64,000 bases of DNA from Mycolicibacterium moriokaense (GTDB taxonomy: Bacteria; Actinomycetota; Actinomycetes; Mycobacteriales; Mycobacteriaceae): NCBI RefSeq assembly GCF_003347205.1, contig NZ_QQBJ01000001.1, forward strand, positions 186,001-250,000. Reading direction: 5' to 3'. Numbering within the stretch: the stretch's first letter is position 1; every line of letters begins with the position of its first letter. Below the pieces are notes generated by a model that was not told the DNA's origin, searched no databases, and saw only the letters and a list, made by a program, of their open reading frames with translations. Positions 25,397-34,090 of the stretch are shown here, piece after piece. The position numbers were made by a program, and so were the translations under genes.

Positions 25397-25944
25397 TCCG
25401 AATATCTCTGCTGCAGGACGTGTTCCGCGACCGTCATCACGTCATCAATCGATGCCGCGGACGCACGTGGATCCTTCGCCGCGTCGTCGTAGCCACGCAA
25501 CCGCAGGGCATCGGCCCACCACGGGTGCTCGACGAAGACGGGGTCGACGCCCGCTCCGCCCTGGTGGTGCAACGAGTCGACGGACACGTCGGACAGCGTG
25601 CTCGCGTAGTCCGGGTCGGTGGCCACCAGGTATCGCTTGGCCGCGACATGTGCCCCCGCCAGCCAGCCGACCCGGTCGCCGAAGCGGGGTGTCAGCCACT
25701 CCCGCGCGACGCTGTCATGGCGGCAGGCGGCGACGTCGCCGAACAGGGGGCTGTGCCCGATGTCGTGCAAAGCCGCCGCCAGCACCAGTTCGTCGTCGGC
25801 GGCGTCGTCGATCGCCCGGGCGGCCGCCTGCAGGGCGTGGTCGAGTTCGTCGACTGAATCCTCGTCCCAGACGCCGCGCAGCGAGCGCAGCACGACGCCG
25901 ACCTCGTGCACCTCAGCCAGGGGACGAGCCAGGGGATCAGCCAT
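25393..25944 (-). CDS. PhnZ-like HD-domain phosphonate oxygenase (variant)
   Basis: A 183-residue HD-domain protein of the mixed-valent di-iron phosphonate oxygenase family, which cleaves the C-P bond of 1-hydroxyphosphonates. Conserved features are LDHALQ (His36), HDIGH (His60, Asp61, His64), a His in RHDS (76), HVAAKRYL (His99, Lys103), LHHQGG (Gln128) and YDDAAK (Asp154 region). At positions I align to PhnZ Tyr24 and Glu27, it has Trp26 and Asp29, hinting at a different substrate. No Fe/2-oxoglutarate hydroxylase (PhnY*-like) is present nearby. It is first in the minus-strand pair with the GntR gene. Confidence 0.82.
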   Translation of the reverse strand: MADPLARPLAEVHEVGVVLRSLRGVWDEDSVDELDHALQAAARAIDDAADDELVLAAALHDIGHSPLFGDVAACRHDSVAREWLTPRFGDRVGWLAGAHVAAKRYLVATDPDYASTLSDVSVDSLHHQGGAGVDPVFVEHPWWADALRLRGYDDAAKDPRASAASIDDVMTVAEHVLQQRYSE

Positions 25945-25961
25945 GGTTTCAGCGTACCCGA

Positions 25962-25979
25962 AATTGGTCTATACCAATT
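25962..25979. promoter_or_regulatory. GntR/HutC operator between HD oxygenase and FAD oxidoreductase genes
   Basis: AATTGGT and ACCAATT (7-bp perfect arms) flank CTAT. The core TGGTCTATACCA fits the GntR/HutC pattern GTnTAnAC exactly and closely resembles the PhnF-type site TGGTATAGACCA. It lies 18 bp upstream of the HD gene start and 74 bp upstream of the FAD gene start, ideal for joint control by the adjacent GntR protein. Confidence 0.8.
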
Positions 25980-26053
25980 GTTAACCTGCTGTTCGGCTGG
26001 GCAATACTCGCTGGTCGGACCGATGTTGCGGGCGGTAGGAAAGGTCAGGCGGC

Positions 26054-27169
26054 ATGCGTGTGACGATCGTCGGGGGCGGCATCCTCGGCACCGCGCACGC
26101 GCTGGAGGCCGTGGCCCGTGGTCATCAGGTGGTCCAGCTCGAGCGGGAACCCGAAGCCCGCGGCGCCACCGTCCGAAATTTCGGCCTGGTCTGGGTGTCC
26201 GGCAGGGCCCGCGGCGAGTTGGCCGCGGCGCTGCGCTCGCGCGAGCTGTGGGAGAAGCTCGGCGCCGACATCCCCGGCATCGGGTTCCGGCCCACCGGCT
26301 CGATCACACTGGTGCGGACGCCGGGTGAGCTCGCGGTCGCCGAGGAGGTCGCCGCGCGGGCCGACGCCGAATGCCGCGGCTTCAGCCTGCTGGAGCCCGC
26401 GGATGTGCGCGCACTGAACCCCGCGCTGCGCGGCCGGTATCTGGCCGGCCTGCATTGCGCACACGACGCCGCCGTGGAGTCCCGGCAGGCGTTGCCCGCC
26501 ATGCGCGAGTACATGGCCGCCAGCGGCCGCTACACCTTCGTGCCGCGCACCGAGGCCAGATCCGTGTCGGGCACCGCCGTGCTCGACGACCGCGGGACGA
26601 CCCACGGCGGCGACCTGGTTCTCGTCTGCGCGGGCGCCGCGCATGGAGGGCTGGTCCGCGAGATTGCCGGCGACCTGCCGCTGCGCCGGGTGCGGCTGCA
26701 AATGATGCAGACGGAGGCTCTTGATGAGTCGCTCACCACCGCGATCGCCGACGGAGACAGCTTCCGCTACTACCCCGGATTCGCCGGATCGGCACTGAAC
26801 TCCCTGAAGCACAACGAATCCCAAGAGCTGGTGGCATCCGAGCATCGCATGCAGCTGTTGTGCGTACAGCGGCTGCACGGCGGCCTGACCATCGGCGACA
26901 CGCACGAGTACGACGAGCCGTTCGCGTTCGACCTCACCGAGGCGCCGTACGCCTACCTCGTCGATCTTGTCGAGGAGTTACTCGGTCGGGCCCTGCCGCC
27001 GGTGCGCCAGCGCTGGGCGGGCGTGTACAGCCAGTGCGTCGATCCGGACCAGCTGGTGTGCCGGACGTCGCCCGATGACGGGGTGTGGGTGGTCACCGGC
27101 CCTGGCGGGCGTGGCATGACCCTGGGGCCGGCGATCGCCGAGCAGACCGCCGACCTGATCGGCCTATGA
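26054..27169 (+). CDS. FAD-dependent oxidoreductase of phosphonate loci (TIGR03364-like)
   Basis: A 371-residue D-amino-acid-oxidase-like flavoprotein. The N-terminus MRVTIVGGGILGTAHALEA is a Rossmann FAD-binding GxGxxG motif, followed by an acidic residue ending the second strand (QLERE). The C-terminal WVVTGPGGRGMTLGPAIAEQTADL closes the FAD site. Members of this subfamily recur in phosphonate operons; oxidation of an amino- or N-methylaminophosphonate to an aldehyde is the likely role. It starts the plus-strand operon just after the GntR operator and is 17 bp from the HAD hydrolase gene. Confidence 0.85.
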   Translation: MRVTIVGGGILGTAHALEAVARGHQVVQLEREPEARGATVRNFGLVWVSGRARGELAAALRSRELWEKLGADIPGIGFRPTGSITLVRTPGELAVAEEVAARADAECRGFSLLEPADVRALNPALRGRYLAGLHCAHDAAVESRQALPAMREYMAASGRYTFVPRTEARSVSGTAVLDDRGTTHGGDLVLVCAGAAHGGLVREIAGDLPLRRVRLQMMQTEALDESLTTAIADGDSFRYYPGFAGSALNSLKHNESQELVASEHRMQLLCVQRLHGGLTIGDTHEYDEPFAFDLTEAPYAYLVDLVEELLGRALPPVRQRWAGVYSQCVDPDQLVCRTSPDDGVWVVTGPGGRGMTLGPAIAEQTADLIGL

Positions 27170-27186
27170 GGAGAACACGAGGAGCC

Positions 27187-27873
27187 ATGCAGGACAACGC
27201 TATACAGCTGGCCGTCATCGACATGGCGGGCACCACGGTTGCCGACGACGGGCTCGTCGTCACCGCGTTCGACGCCGCGGCCACCGCGGCGGGCGTCCCG
27301 GAGTCGGGACCGGAGCGTGACCGGGCACGGCAGTACGTGCGCGACACCATGGGCCAATCCAAGATCACCGTCTTCCGCGCCCTTTTCGGCACGGAAGAGC
27401 TCGCGCAGCAGGCGAACGCGGCGTTCGAGGCCGCATACGAGCGGCTGATCGACGAAGGGCGCGCCGAGCCCATCGACGGTGCCGCAGAAGCGATCACCCG
27501 GCTGCGGGATGCGGGGGTGAAGGTCGCGCTGACGACGGGCTTCAGCGGCACGACGCAGGAAAAGCTGCTCGCCGCGCTCGGCTGGCAGTCCATCGCCGAC
27601 CTGGTGCTGGCGCCGGGCGACGGGGTGCGCGGACGGCCTAGCCCCGACCTGATCCTCACCGCTTTGATGAGGCTCGACGTCGACGGTGTGCGTAATGTCG
27701 CGGCGCTCGGCGACACCAGCAGCGATGTGGACAGCGCGCTGCGGGCCGGAGCGGCGGTCGCCGCGGGAACCCTCACCGGCGCTCACGACGAGGCGCAGCT
27801 TCGCGCCGCGGGGGCCACCCATGTCGTCGGCTCGGTATCCGAATTCGCCGATCTGATCCTGCAGAACCGCTAA
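27187..27873 (+). CDS. Phosphonatase-like HAD hydrolase (PhnX-like)
   Basis: A 228-residue haloacid dehalogenase superfamily protein. The nucleophile motif is IDMAGTT with Asp12, where phosphonatases and relatives carry DxAGT rather than DxD. A Lys at 59 in MGQSK fits the Schiff-base lysine of phosphonoacetaldehyde hydrolase. Motif II is TTGFSGTT and the acidic motif IV is LGDTSSDVDSA. It would split phosphonoacetaldehyde or a homologue into aldehyde and phosphate. The ATG at 27187 has GAGGAG upstream. A functional link to the FAD enzyme (which would make the aldehyde) is inferred from context. Confidence 0.87.
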   Translation: MQDNAIQLAVIDMAGTTVADDGLVVTAFDAAATAAGVPESGPERDRARQYVRDTMGQSKITVFRALFGTEELAQQANAAFEAAYERLIDEGRAEPIDGAAEAITRLRDAGVKVALTTGFSGTTQEKLLAALGWQSIADLVLAPGDGVRGRPSPDLILTALMRLDVDGVRNVAALGDTSSDVDSALRAGAAVAAGTLTGAHDEAQLRAAGATHVVGSVSEFADLILQNR

Positions 27874-27914
27874 CCAGTACCGAAAACCAATACCGATACC
27901 GAAGAGAAGGAAAC

Positions 27915-28970
27915 ATGAAGCGACATTCGATGTTACGTGCCGCCGCGATCGCCACGATCGCGGCCACCACCGCGCTGACCGCAGCGTGCGGTGGCACCGG
28001 GTCATCCGGTTCGGCGTCCGGCGAGACCGTGACTGTCTACAGCGCCGACGGCCTGGCCAACTGGTACAAGCCGCAGTTCGACAAGTTCACCAAGGACACC
28101 GGCATCGCGGTCAACCTCGTCGAGGCGGGCTCCGGCGAAGTGGTGTCGAGGGTGGAGAAGGAGCAGTCCAACCCGCAGGCCGACCTGCTGGTGACGCTGC
28201 CGCCGTTCATCCAGAAGGCCGACAAGTCAGGGCTTTTGGTGGCCAGCGGCGCGGACACCAAGGGGATTCCCGCCGACCAGGTCGGGCCGGGCGGAAACTA
28301 CGTGCCGATAGTCAACAACGCACTGAGCTTCATCGCCAACCCCGCAGCCAACCCGCAGCCGAAGACCTGGGACGATCTGCTGTCGCCCGAATACAAGGGC
28401 AAGATCCAGTACTCCACCCCGGGACAGGCCGGTGACGGCACCGCGGTGCTGATCCTGCTGCAGCACCTGATGGGCAAGCCGGCGGCGCTGGACTACTTGG
28501 GCAAGCTGCAGGCCAACAATGTCGGTCCGTCCTCGTCGACGGGCAAGCTGCAGCCGAAGGTCAGCAATGGCGAACTGCTGGTGGCCAACGGCGACGTGCA
28601 GATGAACCTCGATTCGATCAAGAGCGATGGTTCGAAGTTCACGATTTTCTTCCCCGCCGCAGCGGACGGCAAGCGCACCACCATCTCGGTGCCCTACGTC
28701 GCGGGCATCACCAAAGGCGCACCGCACGAGGAGTCGGCGAAGAAGCTGCTGGACTTCCTGCTCTCCGACGACGTGCAGAAGACGGTCGAGCCGGACGCGC
28801 TGGGAATCCCGGTACGCGACCAGATCCGCACCGCCTCTTCGGAATCGCCCCAGCCGAACACGCCGGCCGCGGTGTTGGACGGCGTCGACGTGTGGGTTCC
28901 GGACTGGAACACCGTGCTCTCCGAGCTCGACGCCGACCTGGCCGCCTACCAGAAGGCGACCGGTAGCTGA
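27915..28970 (+). CDS. ABC transporter substrate-binding lipoprotein (2-aminoethylphosphonate-type)
   Basis: A 351-residue extracytoplasmic binding protein. The signal peptide ends in lipobox LTAAC (Cys25), then a Ser/Gly linker. The mature protein is an iron/AEP-type class II binding fold: TVTVYSADGLANWYKPQFDKF near the start, and TWDDLLSPEYKGKIQ plus TPGQAGDGTAV in the middle. Members near phosphonatase-like genes bind 2-aminoethylphosphonate or N-methyl derivatives. The upstream 41-bp spacer holds repeats of ACCGA and a purine-rich ribosome-binding site. It is followed one base after the stop by the ATPase gene. Confidence 0.88.
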   Translation: MKRHSMLRAAAIATIAATTALTAACGGTGSSGSASGETVTVYSADGLANWYKPQFDKFTKDTGIAVNLVEAGSGEVVSRVEKEQSNPQADLLVTLPPFIQKADKSGLLVASGADTKGIPADQVGPGGNYVPIVNNALSFIANPAANPQPKTWDDLLSPEYKGKIQYSTPGQAGDGTAVLILLQHLMGKPAALDYLGKLQANNVGPSSSTGKLQPKVSNGELLVANGDVQMNLDSIKSDGSKFTIFFPAAADGKRTTISVPYVAGITKGAPHEESAKKLLDFLLSDDVQKTVEPDALGIPVRDQIRTASSESPQPNTPAAVLDGVDVWVPDWNTVLSELDADLAAYQKATGS

Positions 28971-28971
28971 G

Positions 28972-30159
28972 ATGGCGGAGTCGGGGGTCGGCCAGAAGCG
29001 GACCACCGCAGGCAGGGTCGAAGCAGGCCAGCTCGAACAGCTTTCACCCGACACCGCGGCACCGGCGATCATCTTCGACAGGGTGGGGGTGTCGTACGGC
29101 CGGGGAACGAAGTCGACGAAGGCGCTGATCGACTTCAACCTGCGGGTCGCGGCGGGCGAAACCGTCGCGCTGCTCGGACCCAGCGGGTCGGGCAAATCGA
29201 CGGCCCTCAACGCGCTGGCCGGCTTCGTCCGCCCGACCACCGGCAGGGTCCGGCTCGGCGGCCGCGACGTCACCGATCTCCCGCCCGCGAAGCGGGGGAT
29301 CGGGGTGGTGTTGCAGTCCTACGCGCTGTTTCCCCACATGCGGGTCGCTGAGAACGTCGCGTTCGGGCTGAAGTCGCACCGCGTACCGAGGGCTGAAATC
29401 GGCCCGCGGGTCGCCGAGGCACTCGACATGGTCGGCATGGGGTCGTACGGAAAGCGTTTGCCCCGTGAACTTTCCGGCGGTCAGCAGCAGCGGGTGGCCA
29501 TCGCGCGGGCTCTGGCGATCCAGCCGAAGGTGCTGCTGCTCGACGAGCCGCTGGCGGCGCTGGACGCGCAGCTGCGCCAGTCCACGCTCGCCGAGCTGCA
29601 GCGGCTCAAGGAGTCCCTGCCCGACACCGCGATGCTGTATGTCACCCACGATCAGTCCGAAGCGCTCGCGCTGGCCGACCGGATCGTGGTGATGAACAAC
29701 GCCAGGCTGATGGACGTCGACACCGCCGAGAACCTGTGGAAGCGCCCGCCGACCAGTTTCACGGCTGCCTTCCTCGGCGGCGCCAACCTCATCCCGTGCA
29801 CGGTGGGCCGCGTCATCGGCACATCGGCGTTGGTGACGATCGCGCACAAGACCATCAGCGCCGAGGCGCCGCAGCCCGCCGTCGGCAACATCGACTGGGC
29901 GCCGGATTCCAAGGCGCTGTTGTGCATTCGCCCACACGCGATGCGGATCGTGTCCCTCGGCGACCGCGATGCGCTGCGGGCCACCGTCAAGGCGGCGGTC
30001 TGGCGTGGCGCCACCACGCGATTGCTGCTGTCGGTCGGCGGCCTGCCCGACCAGCTGATCGACATCGACGTGCCGGGCAACGCGCAGATCGACATCGGCA
30101 CCGAGGTGGGGGTTCGGCTGCCTGAGCCTGCAGGGGTGCTCGTCCAGGCGACCGCATGA
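28972..30159 (+). CDS. ABC transporter ATP-binding protein (phosphonate-type importer)
   Basis: A 395-residue ATPase of the spermidine/iron/AEP importer type. Walker A GPSGSGKST at 69-77, Q-loop VLQSYALFPHM, signature LSGGQQQR at 167-174, Walker B VLLLDEP, and H-loop VTHDQSEALALADR. The C-terminal about 120 residues form a TOBE regulatory domain. Its first about 35 residues are an extra polar stretch. It overlaps the first permease gene by ATGA. Confidence 0.93.
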   Translation: MAESGVGQKRTTAGRVEAGQLEQLSPDTAAPAIIFDRVGVSYGRGTKSTKALIDFNLRVAAGETVALLGPSGSGKSTALNALAGFVRPTTGRVRLGGRDVTDLPPAKRGIGVVLQSYALFPHMRVAENVAFGLKSHRVPRAEIGPRVAEALDMVGMGSYGKRLPRELSGGQQQRVAIARALAIQPKVLLLDEPLAALDAQLRQSTLAELQRLKESLPDTAMLYVTHDQSEALALADRIVVMNNARLMDVDTAENLWKRPPTSFTAAFLGGANLIPCTVGRVIGTSALVTIAHKTISAEAPQPAVGNIDWAPDSKALLCIRPHAMRIVSLGDRDALRATVKAAVWRGATTRLLLSVGGLPDQLIDIDVPGNAQIDIGTEVGVRLPEPAGVLVQATA

Positions 30160-31082
30160 CGACACTGCTGGAACAGTCGGCGCCGGAGGCCGATGCGCCA
30201 CAGACGCCAGCGCCCACACGCTCGCTGGCCTCGCTGTGGGCGATTCCGCCGCTGGCGGTCGTGCTGGTCGCCGCGCTCTATCCGCTGGTCCGCGTCTGCC
30301 TTGAGTCCACCAAAGTCGGTGACGGGCGACGCGGCTGGGGCACCTGGACGGAGGTGCTGGCATCGGAGGTGTTCCGCGATGCGCTGTGGCGAACGGTCGC
30401 CATCGCGGCCACCTCCACGGCGGGCTGTCTGGTGCTGGGCACGTTCCTGGCCATCGTGCTGGCCTTCGTTCCGTTTCCCGGATCAAGGGTGGTCGGCAGG
30501 CTCATCGACACGGTGCTGGCGCTGCCGTCGTTTCTCATCACGCTGGCGTTCACGTTCCTGTACGGCACGGCGGGGGCGGTGAACGCGGCGATCACGGCCG
30601 TCACCGGCGCGACGTCACCGGCGTTGAACTTCCTGTACACGCCCGCCGGGGTGATCGCAGCCGAGATCACCTTCTTCACCCCGTTTGTGGTGCGCCCGCT
30701 GCTGGCGTCGTTCGCGGTGCTGCCGCGTGCGCAACTCGACGTCGCGGCCAGCCTGGGCGCGTCGCCGCTGCGGGTGCTGCGCTCAATCGTGATGCCGGAG
30801 GCGTGGCCCGCGCTGATGGCGGGCGGCAGCCTGGTACTGCTGTTGACGCTCAACGAATTCGGCATCGTGTTGTTCACCGGCGCCAAGGGCGTCATCACGT
30901 TGCCGGTGTTGATCTACACCCGTGGCATCGTGACATTCGATCTACCCGGTGCTGCGGTTATCGCCACCGTGCAGATCGCGCTGTCGCTCGCCCTGTACAC
31001 GGTGTACCGCGTCGTCTTCGTGCGGTTGATGGGCGGCCGAGGGGAGGGAGAGGCCGATGTTGTTGTGGAGCAGGCGAAGTAG
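30156..31082 (+). CDS. ABC transporter permease 1 (phosphonate-type importer)
   Basis: A 308-residue inner-membrane permease with six hydrophobic helices. The EAA coupling loop is visible as DVAASLGASPLRVLRSIVMPEAWPAL near residue 195. The N-terminus has a short polar Ala/Pro/Glu-rich stretch before the first helix. It overlaps the ATPase gene (ATGA) and overlaps the second permease by 26 bp. Confidence 0.92.
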   Translation: MTTLLEQSAPEADAPQTPAPTRSLASLWAIPPLAVVLVAALYPLVRVCLESTKVGDGRRGWGTWTEVLASEVFRDALWRTVAIAATSTAGCLVLGTFLAIVLAFVPFPGSRVVGRLIDTVLALPSFLITLAFTFLYGTAGAVNAAITAVTGATSPALNFLYTPAGVIAAEITFFTPFVVRPLLASFAVLPRAQLDVAASLGASPLRVLRSIVMPEAWPALMAGGSLVLLLTLNEFGIVLFTGAKGVITLPVLIYTRGIVTFDLPGAAVIATVQIALSLALYTVYRVVFVRLMGGRGEGEADVVVEQAK

Positions 31083-31854
31083 GGCCGCGGTGCTGGCCGC
31101 GTTCGTCGTCGTGGTGCTCGTCGTGTTCGTCGCGCCGCTGGCGACGGTCGTGGTCGCCGCCCTCGCGGGCTCTTGGACCAAGGCGCTGCCGTCCGATCTG
31201 GGGTTCGGTCACTTCGAGGACGCGCTGTCGGGTGAGAACCTCGCCAGCCTGTCGGTGAGCCTGCAGACCGCGTTCATCGCGGGCGCCCTGGCCCTGGTGC
31301 TCGGCACCTGGGCGGCGCTGGCGGCCAGGTCGACGCCGGCGTGGCTGACCAGGCTGACCGACGCGGTGTTTCACCTGCCGATCGCGGTGCCCTCGGTCGC
31401 GATCGGCCTCGGCCTGTTGATCGCGTTCAACTCCCGCCCGCTGCTGCTGGGCGGTACCCGCTGGATCGTCATCTTGGCGCACACCGTGCTGGTGTTGGCG
31501 TTCGCGTTCAGCGCTGTGTCCGCGGCGCTGGACCGGCTCGACCCGGCCTATCGACAGGCGGCGGAATCGCTTGGTGCGGGCCCGGTTCGGGTTCTGCTGC
31601 GGGTGACGCTGCCGCTGCTGTTGCCCGCGCTCGGCGCTGCCGCGGGGCTGGCGGTGGCGTTGTCGATGGGGGAACTCGGCGCGACGGTGATGGTGTATCC
31701 GGCGACGTGGAAGACGTTGCCGGTGACGATCTTCGCGCTGACCGACCGCGGTCAGGCGTTCCAGGCGGCCGCGTGCACGACGATCCTGCTGCTGGTGACG
31801 CTGCTCGCGCTGGTCCTGCTCGGCCGCATCCGGGGCCGCGCCGCCCTGCGTTAG
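31057..31854 (+). CDS. ABC transporter permease 2 (phosphonate-type importer)
   Basis: A 265-residue permease with six hydrophobic helices and an EAA loop (RQAAESLGAGPVRVLLRVTLPLLLPAL near residue 167). It completes the importer. The TAG stop directly abuts the TAG of the convergent fadE gene with no base between, so any terminator must lie inside coding sequence. Confidence 0.92.
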   Translation: MLLWSRRSRAAVLAAFVVVVLVVFVAPLATVVVAALAGSWTKALPSDLGFGHFEDALSGENLASLSVSLQTAFIAGALALVLGTWAALAARSTPAWLTRLTDAVFHLPIAVPSVAIGLGLLIAFNSRPLLLGGTRWIVILAHTVLVLAFAFSAVSAALDRLDPAYRQAAESLGAGPVRVLLRVTLPLLLPALGAAAGLAVALSMGELGATVMVYPATWKTLPVTIFALTDRGQAFQAAACTTILLLVTLLALVLLGRIRGRAALR

Positions 31855-34023
31855 CTATTTGAGCAGCGGGTCGCGCGGCAGGCCGAGGATGCGCTCGGCG
31901 ATTGTGTTGCGGGTGATCTCCGAGGTGCCGCCCGCGATCGTCATCGCCCGGCTGCCCATGTAGCTGCGGATCAGCTTCTGGTTCGCGCCCAGGACAGCCG
32001 CCGCGCCCGCCAGCGCGATCGCCAATTCCGTAAGGTGCTGGCCGGATTCGGCAACCAGCAGCTTGGTCACGTTGCCTTCGGGACCGGGCTCGGCGCCCGC
32101 GATCGCCCGGCTGGCGCGGCGCAGGTTCAGCAGCCGCAGCGTGTGCAGTTCGGCGATCACCTCGCCCGCCCGCCGGACGTGCTGGGCGGCGACGTCGGAG
32201 GGCGCGTTGTCGAGCAGCTTGATCAGGTCGTCGGCGTCGAACCCGGTCTGGCCTCCGGACCCGCCGCCGATCGAGATGCGCTCGTTGCCCAGCGTGGCCC
32301 TCGCCACCAGCCAGCCCTTGTTGACGTCGCCGACGACGTCCTCGTCGGGAACGAAGACATCGTCGAAGAACACCTCGTTGAAGTGAGCGTCGCCGGTCAG
32401 GCCGCGCAGCGGATTGACCGTCACGCCATGGGCTTTCATGTCGATCGCCATCATCGTCACGCCAGCGTGCTTGGGCGCGTCAGGATCGGTGCGCACCGTC
32501 GCCAGCCCCCACTGGCAATGCTGCGCGAGGCTGGTCCACACCTTCTGCCCGGTGACCTTCCAGCCGCCGTCGACCTTCTTGGCCGCGGTGCGCACCGCGG
32601 CCGCGTCGGAGCCCGCGCCGGGTTCGGAGAACAGCTGGCACCACATCACCTCGCCGCGCAGAACGGGTTCCACCCACCGGTCCCGCTGGTCGTCGGTGCC
32701 CGCCTGGGCGATGGTCAATGCCACCCAGCCCGTGATGCCCATGTCGGCGCGCTCGACGTCGGCGAACTCCTCCTCGATGACCAACTGTTCGAGCACGTCG
32801 GCGGCGCGGCCCCAGGGCTTCGGCCAGTGCGGCACCAGGTATCCGGAGTCGACCAGAAAGTCGCGCTGCTTGTCCTGCGGCAACGAGCGCACCTGCGCGA
32901 CCGCCTCGGCGGCCTGCCTGCGGTAGCCGTCGGCTTCGTCGGGCAACGTGAACGAGGCGCCGTGCGCCTGCCCGCTGCGTCGGCCCTCCACCACATCCAG
33001 CAAGGGATCGGCGCCGTCGCCGATCAGCGCGGCCAACACCCGTGCGCGCCGCAGATAGAGGTGCGCGTCGTGCTCCCACGTGAAGCCGATGCCGCCGTGA
33101 AGCTGAATATTGTTCTGCGAGTTGAAGACCTGCGCCCGGATGGCGTGCGACGCCGCGACTGCGGCGGGGAACCACGCGCTGTCCAGGTCCTCCGCCCTGG
33201 CCGCGTCCCACACGGCGGCGGTGGTCTGCTCGGCATCCACCAGCATATTGGCGGCGTGGTGCTTGACGGCCTGGAAAGTGCCGATGGTGCGCCCGAACTG
33301 CTCCCGCACCTTGGCGTATTCCACGGCCATCTCCAGGCTGGCCCACGCGACGCCGACCGCCTCCGCCGAGGCCAGGATGCGGAACACCGTGCGGGCCCGC
33401 CGCGCGGCGCCCCGCAACACCCTGTCCTCGGTGACGGTGACATTGCGCAACGCCACCGTGCCGATGCTGCGCGAAGTGTCGAGGGCCTCCAGTGGGGTGA
33501 CCGTGACGCCGTCGGCCGCGGCGTCGACGACCACCACGTCGTCGCCCGCGACCAGCACCACCACGTCGGCGTCGGGTGCGCCGAGCACAGCGGCGCTTTC
33601 GCCGGTGACATCCAAGTCGGAGCCGACCACCACGGTGCCCGACAACCCGATCCCGGCGACGACCGTTCCGTCACACAGGCCCGGAAGAAGTTGAGCGCGA
33701 AGCGAATCGGCGCCACACCGGTCGATCACGACGGCGGCCGCCGCCGTCGGCAGGAACGGCCCCGGAGCCAACTCCCTGCCCTGCGCCTCGAGCACCACCG
33801 CCAACTCGGCCAGACCGAATCCCGACCCGCCGTGCTCCTCGGCGATCGCAAGCCCCAACCAGCCCAGTTCCGCCGCCGCCTTCCACACGTCATCGGGATG
33901 GGAGGACCCGCCCTCGAGGGTCGCGCGCGCACTCGCCCTGGTCGACAGCCGCGCCAGTTGGCCGTTGGCGGCGTCGGCGAGGTCGGAGTGGTCGTCGGTG
34001 ATGGCTAGCGCTGACTTGCTCAC
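31855..34023 (-). CDS. Fused double-domain acyl-CoA dehydrogenase (FadE6-like)
   Basis: A 722-residue flavoprotein with two acyl-CoA dehydrogenase units in tandem, about twice the usual 380-400 residues. The N-terminal half (about 1-340) ends with NNIQLHGGIGFTWEHDAHLYLRRARVL. The C-terminal half (about 360-722) has LFSEPGAGSDAAAVRT, the substrate/FAD loop, and ends AGGTSEITRNTIAERILGLPRDP. This design occurs in mycobacterial FadE6. It catalyses alpha,beta-desaturation of an acyl-CoA, substrate unknown. The start is GTG at 34023 with AAAGGA upstream. Rv0215c-type fadE3 is absent here. Confidence 0.87.
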   Translation of the reverse strand: MSKSALAITDDHSDLADAANGQLARLSTRASARATLEGGSSHPDDVWKAAAELGWLGLAIAEEHGGSGFGLAELAVVLEAQGRELAPGPFLPTAAAAVVIDRCGADSLRAQLLPGLCDGTVVAGIGLSGTVVVGSDLDVTGESAAVLGAPDADVVVLVAGDDVVVVDAAADGVTVTPLEALDTSRSIGTVALRNVTVTEDRVLRGAARRARTVFRILASAEAVGVAWASLEMAVEYAKVREQFGRTIGTFQAVKHHAANMLVDAEQTTAAVWDAARAEDLDSAWFPAAVAASHAIRAQVFNSQNNIQLHGGIGFTWEHDAHLYLRRARVLAALIGDGADPLLDVVEGRRSGQAHGASFTLPDEADGYRRQAAEAVAQVRSLPQDKQRDFLVDSGYLVPHWPKPWGRAADVLEQLVIEEEFADVERADMGITGWVALTIAQAGTDDQRDRWVEPVLRGEVMWCQLFSEPGAGSDAAAVRTAAKKVDGGWKVTGQKVWTSLAQHCQWGLATVRTDPDAPKHAGVTMMAIDMKAHGVTVNPLRGLTGDAHFNEVFFDDVFVPDEDVVGDVNKGWLVARATLGNERISIGGGSGGQTGFDADDLIKLLDNAPSDVAAQHVRRAGEVIAELHTLRLLNLRRASRAIAGAEPGPEGNVTKLLVAESGQHLTELAIALAGAAAVLGANQKLIRSYMGSRAMTIAGGTSEITRNTIAERILGLPRDPLLK

Positions 34024-34090
34024 GTTGGAAGTCCTTTGCCGTTGACGGGTGTCAGAAGACGCTCTTTTGGCATTCTGGCAGGCCAGCTTG

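Noticed and set aside
32035-34008. A 657-codon plus-strand open frame antisense to the fused FadE gene
   Set aside because: Composition is dominated by Arg, Gly, His and Val with no motif; it is a shadow of the well-supported dehydrogenase.
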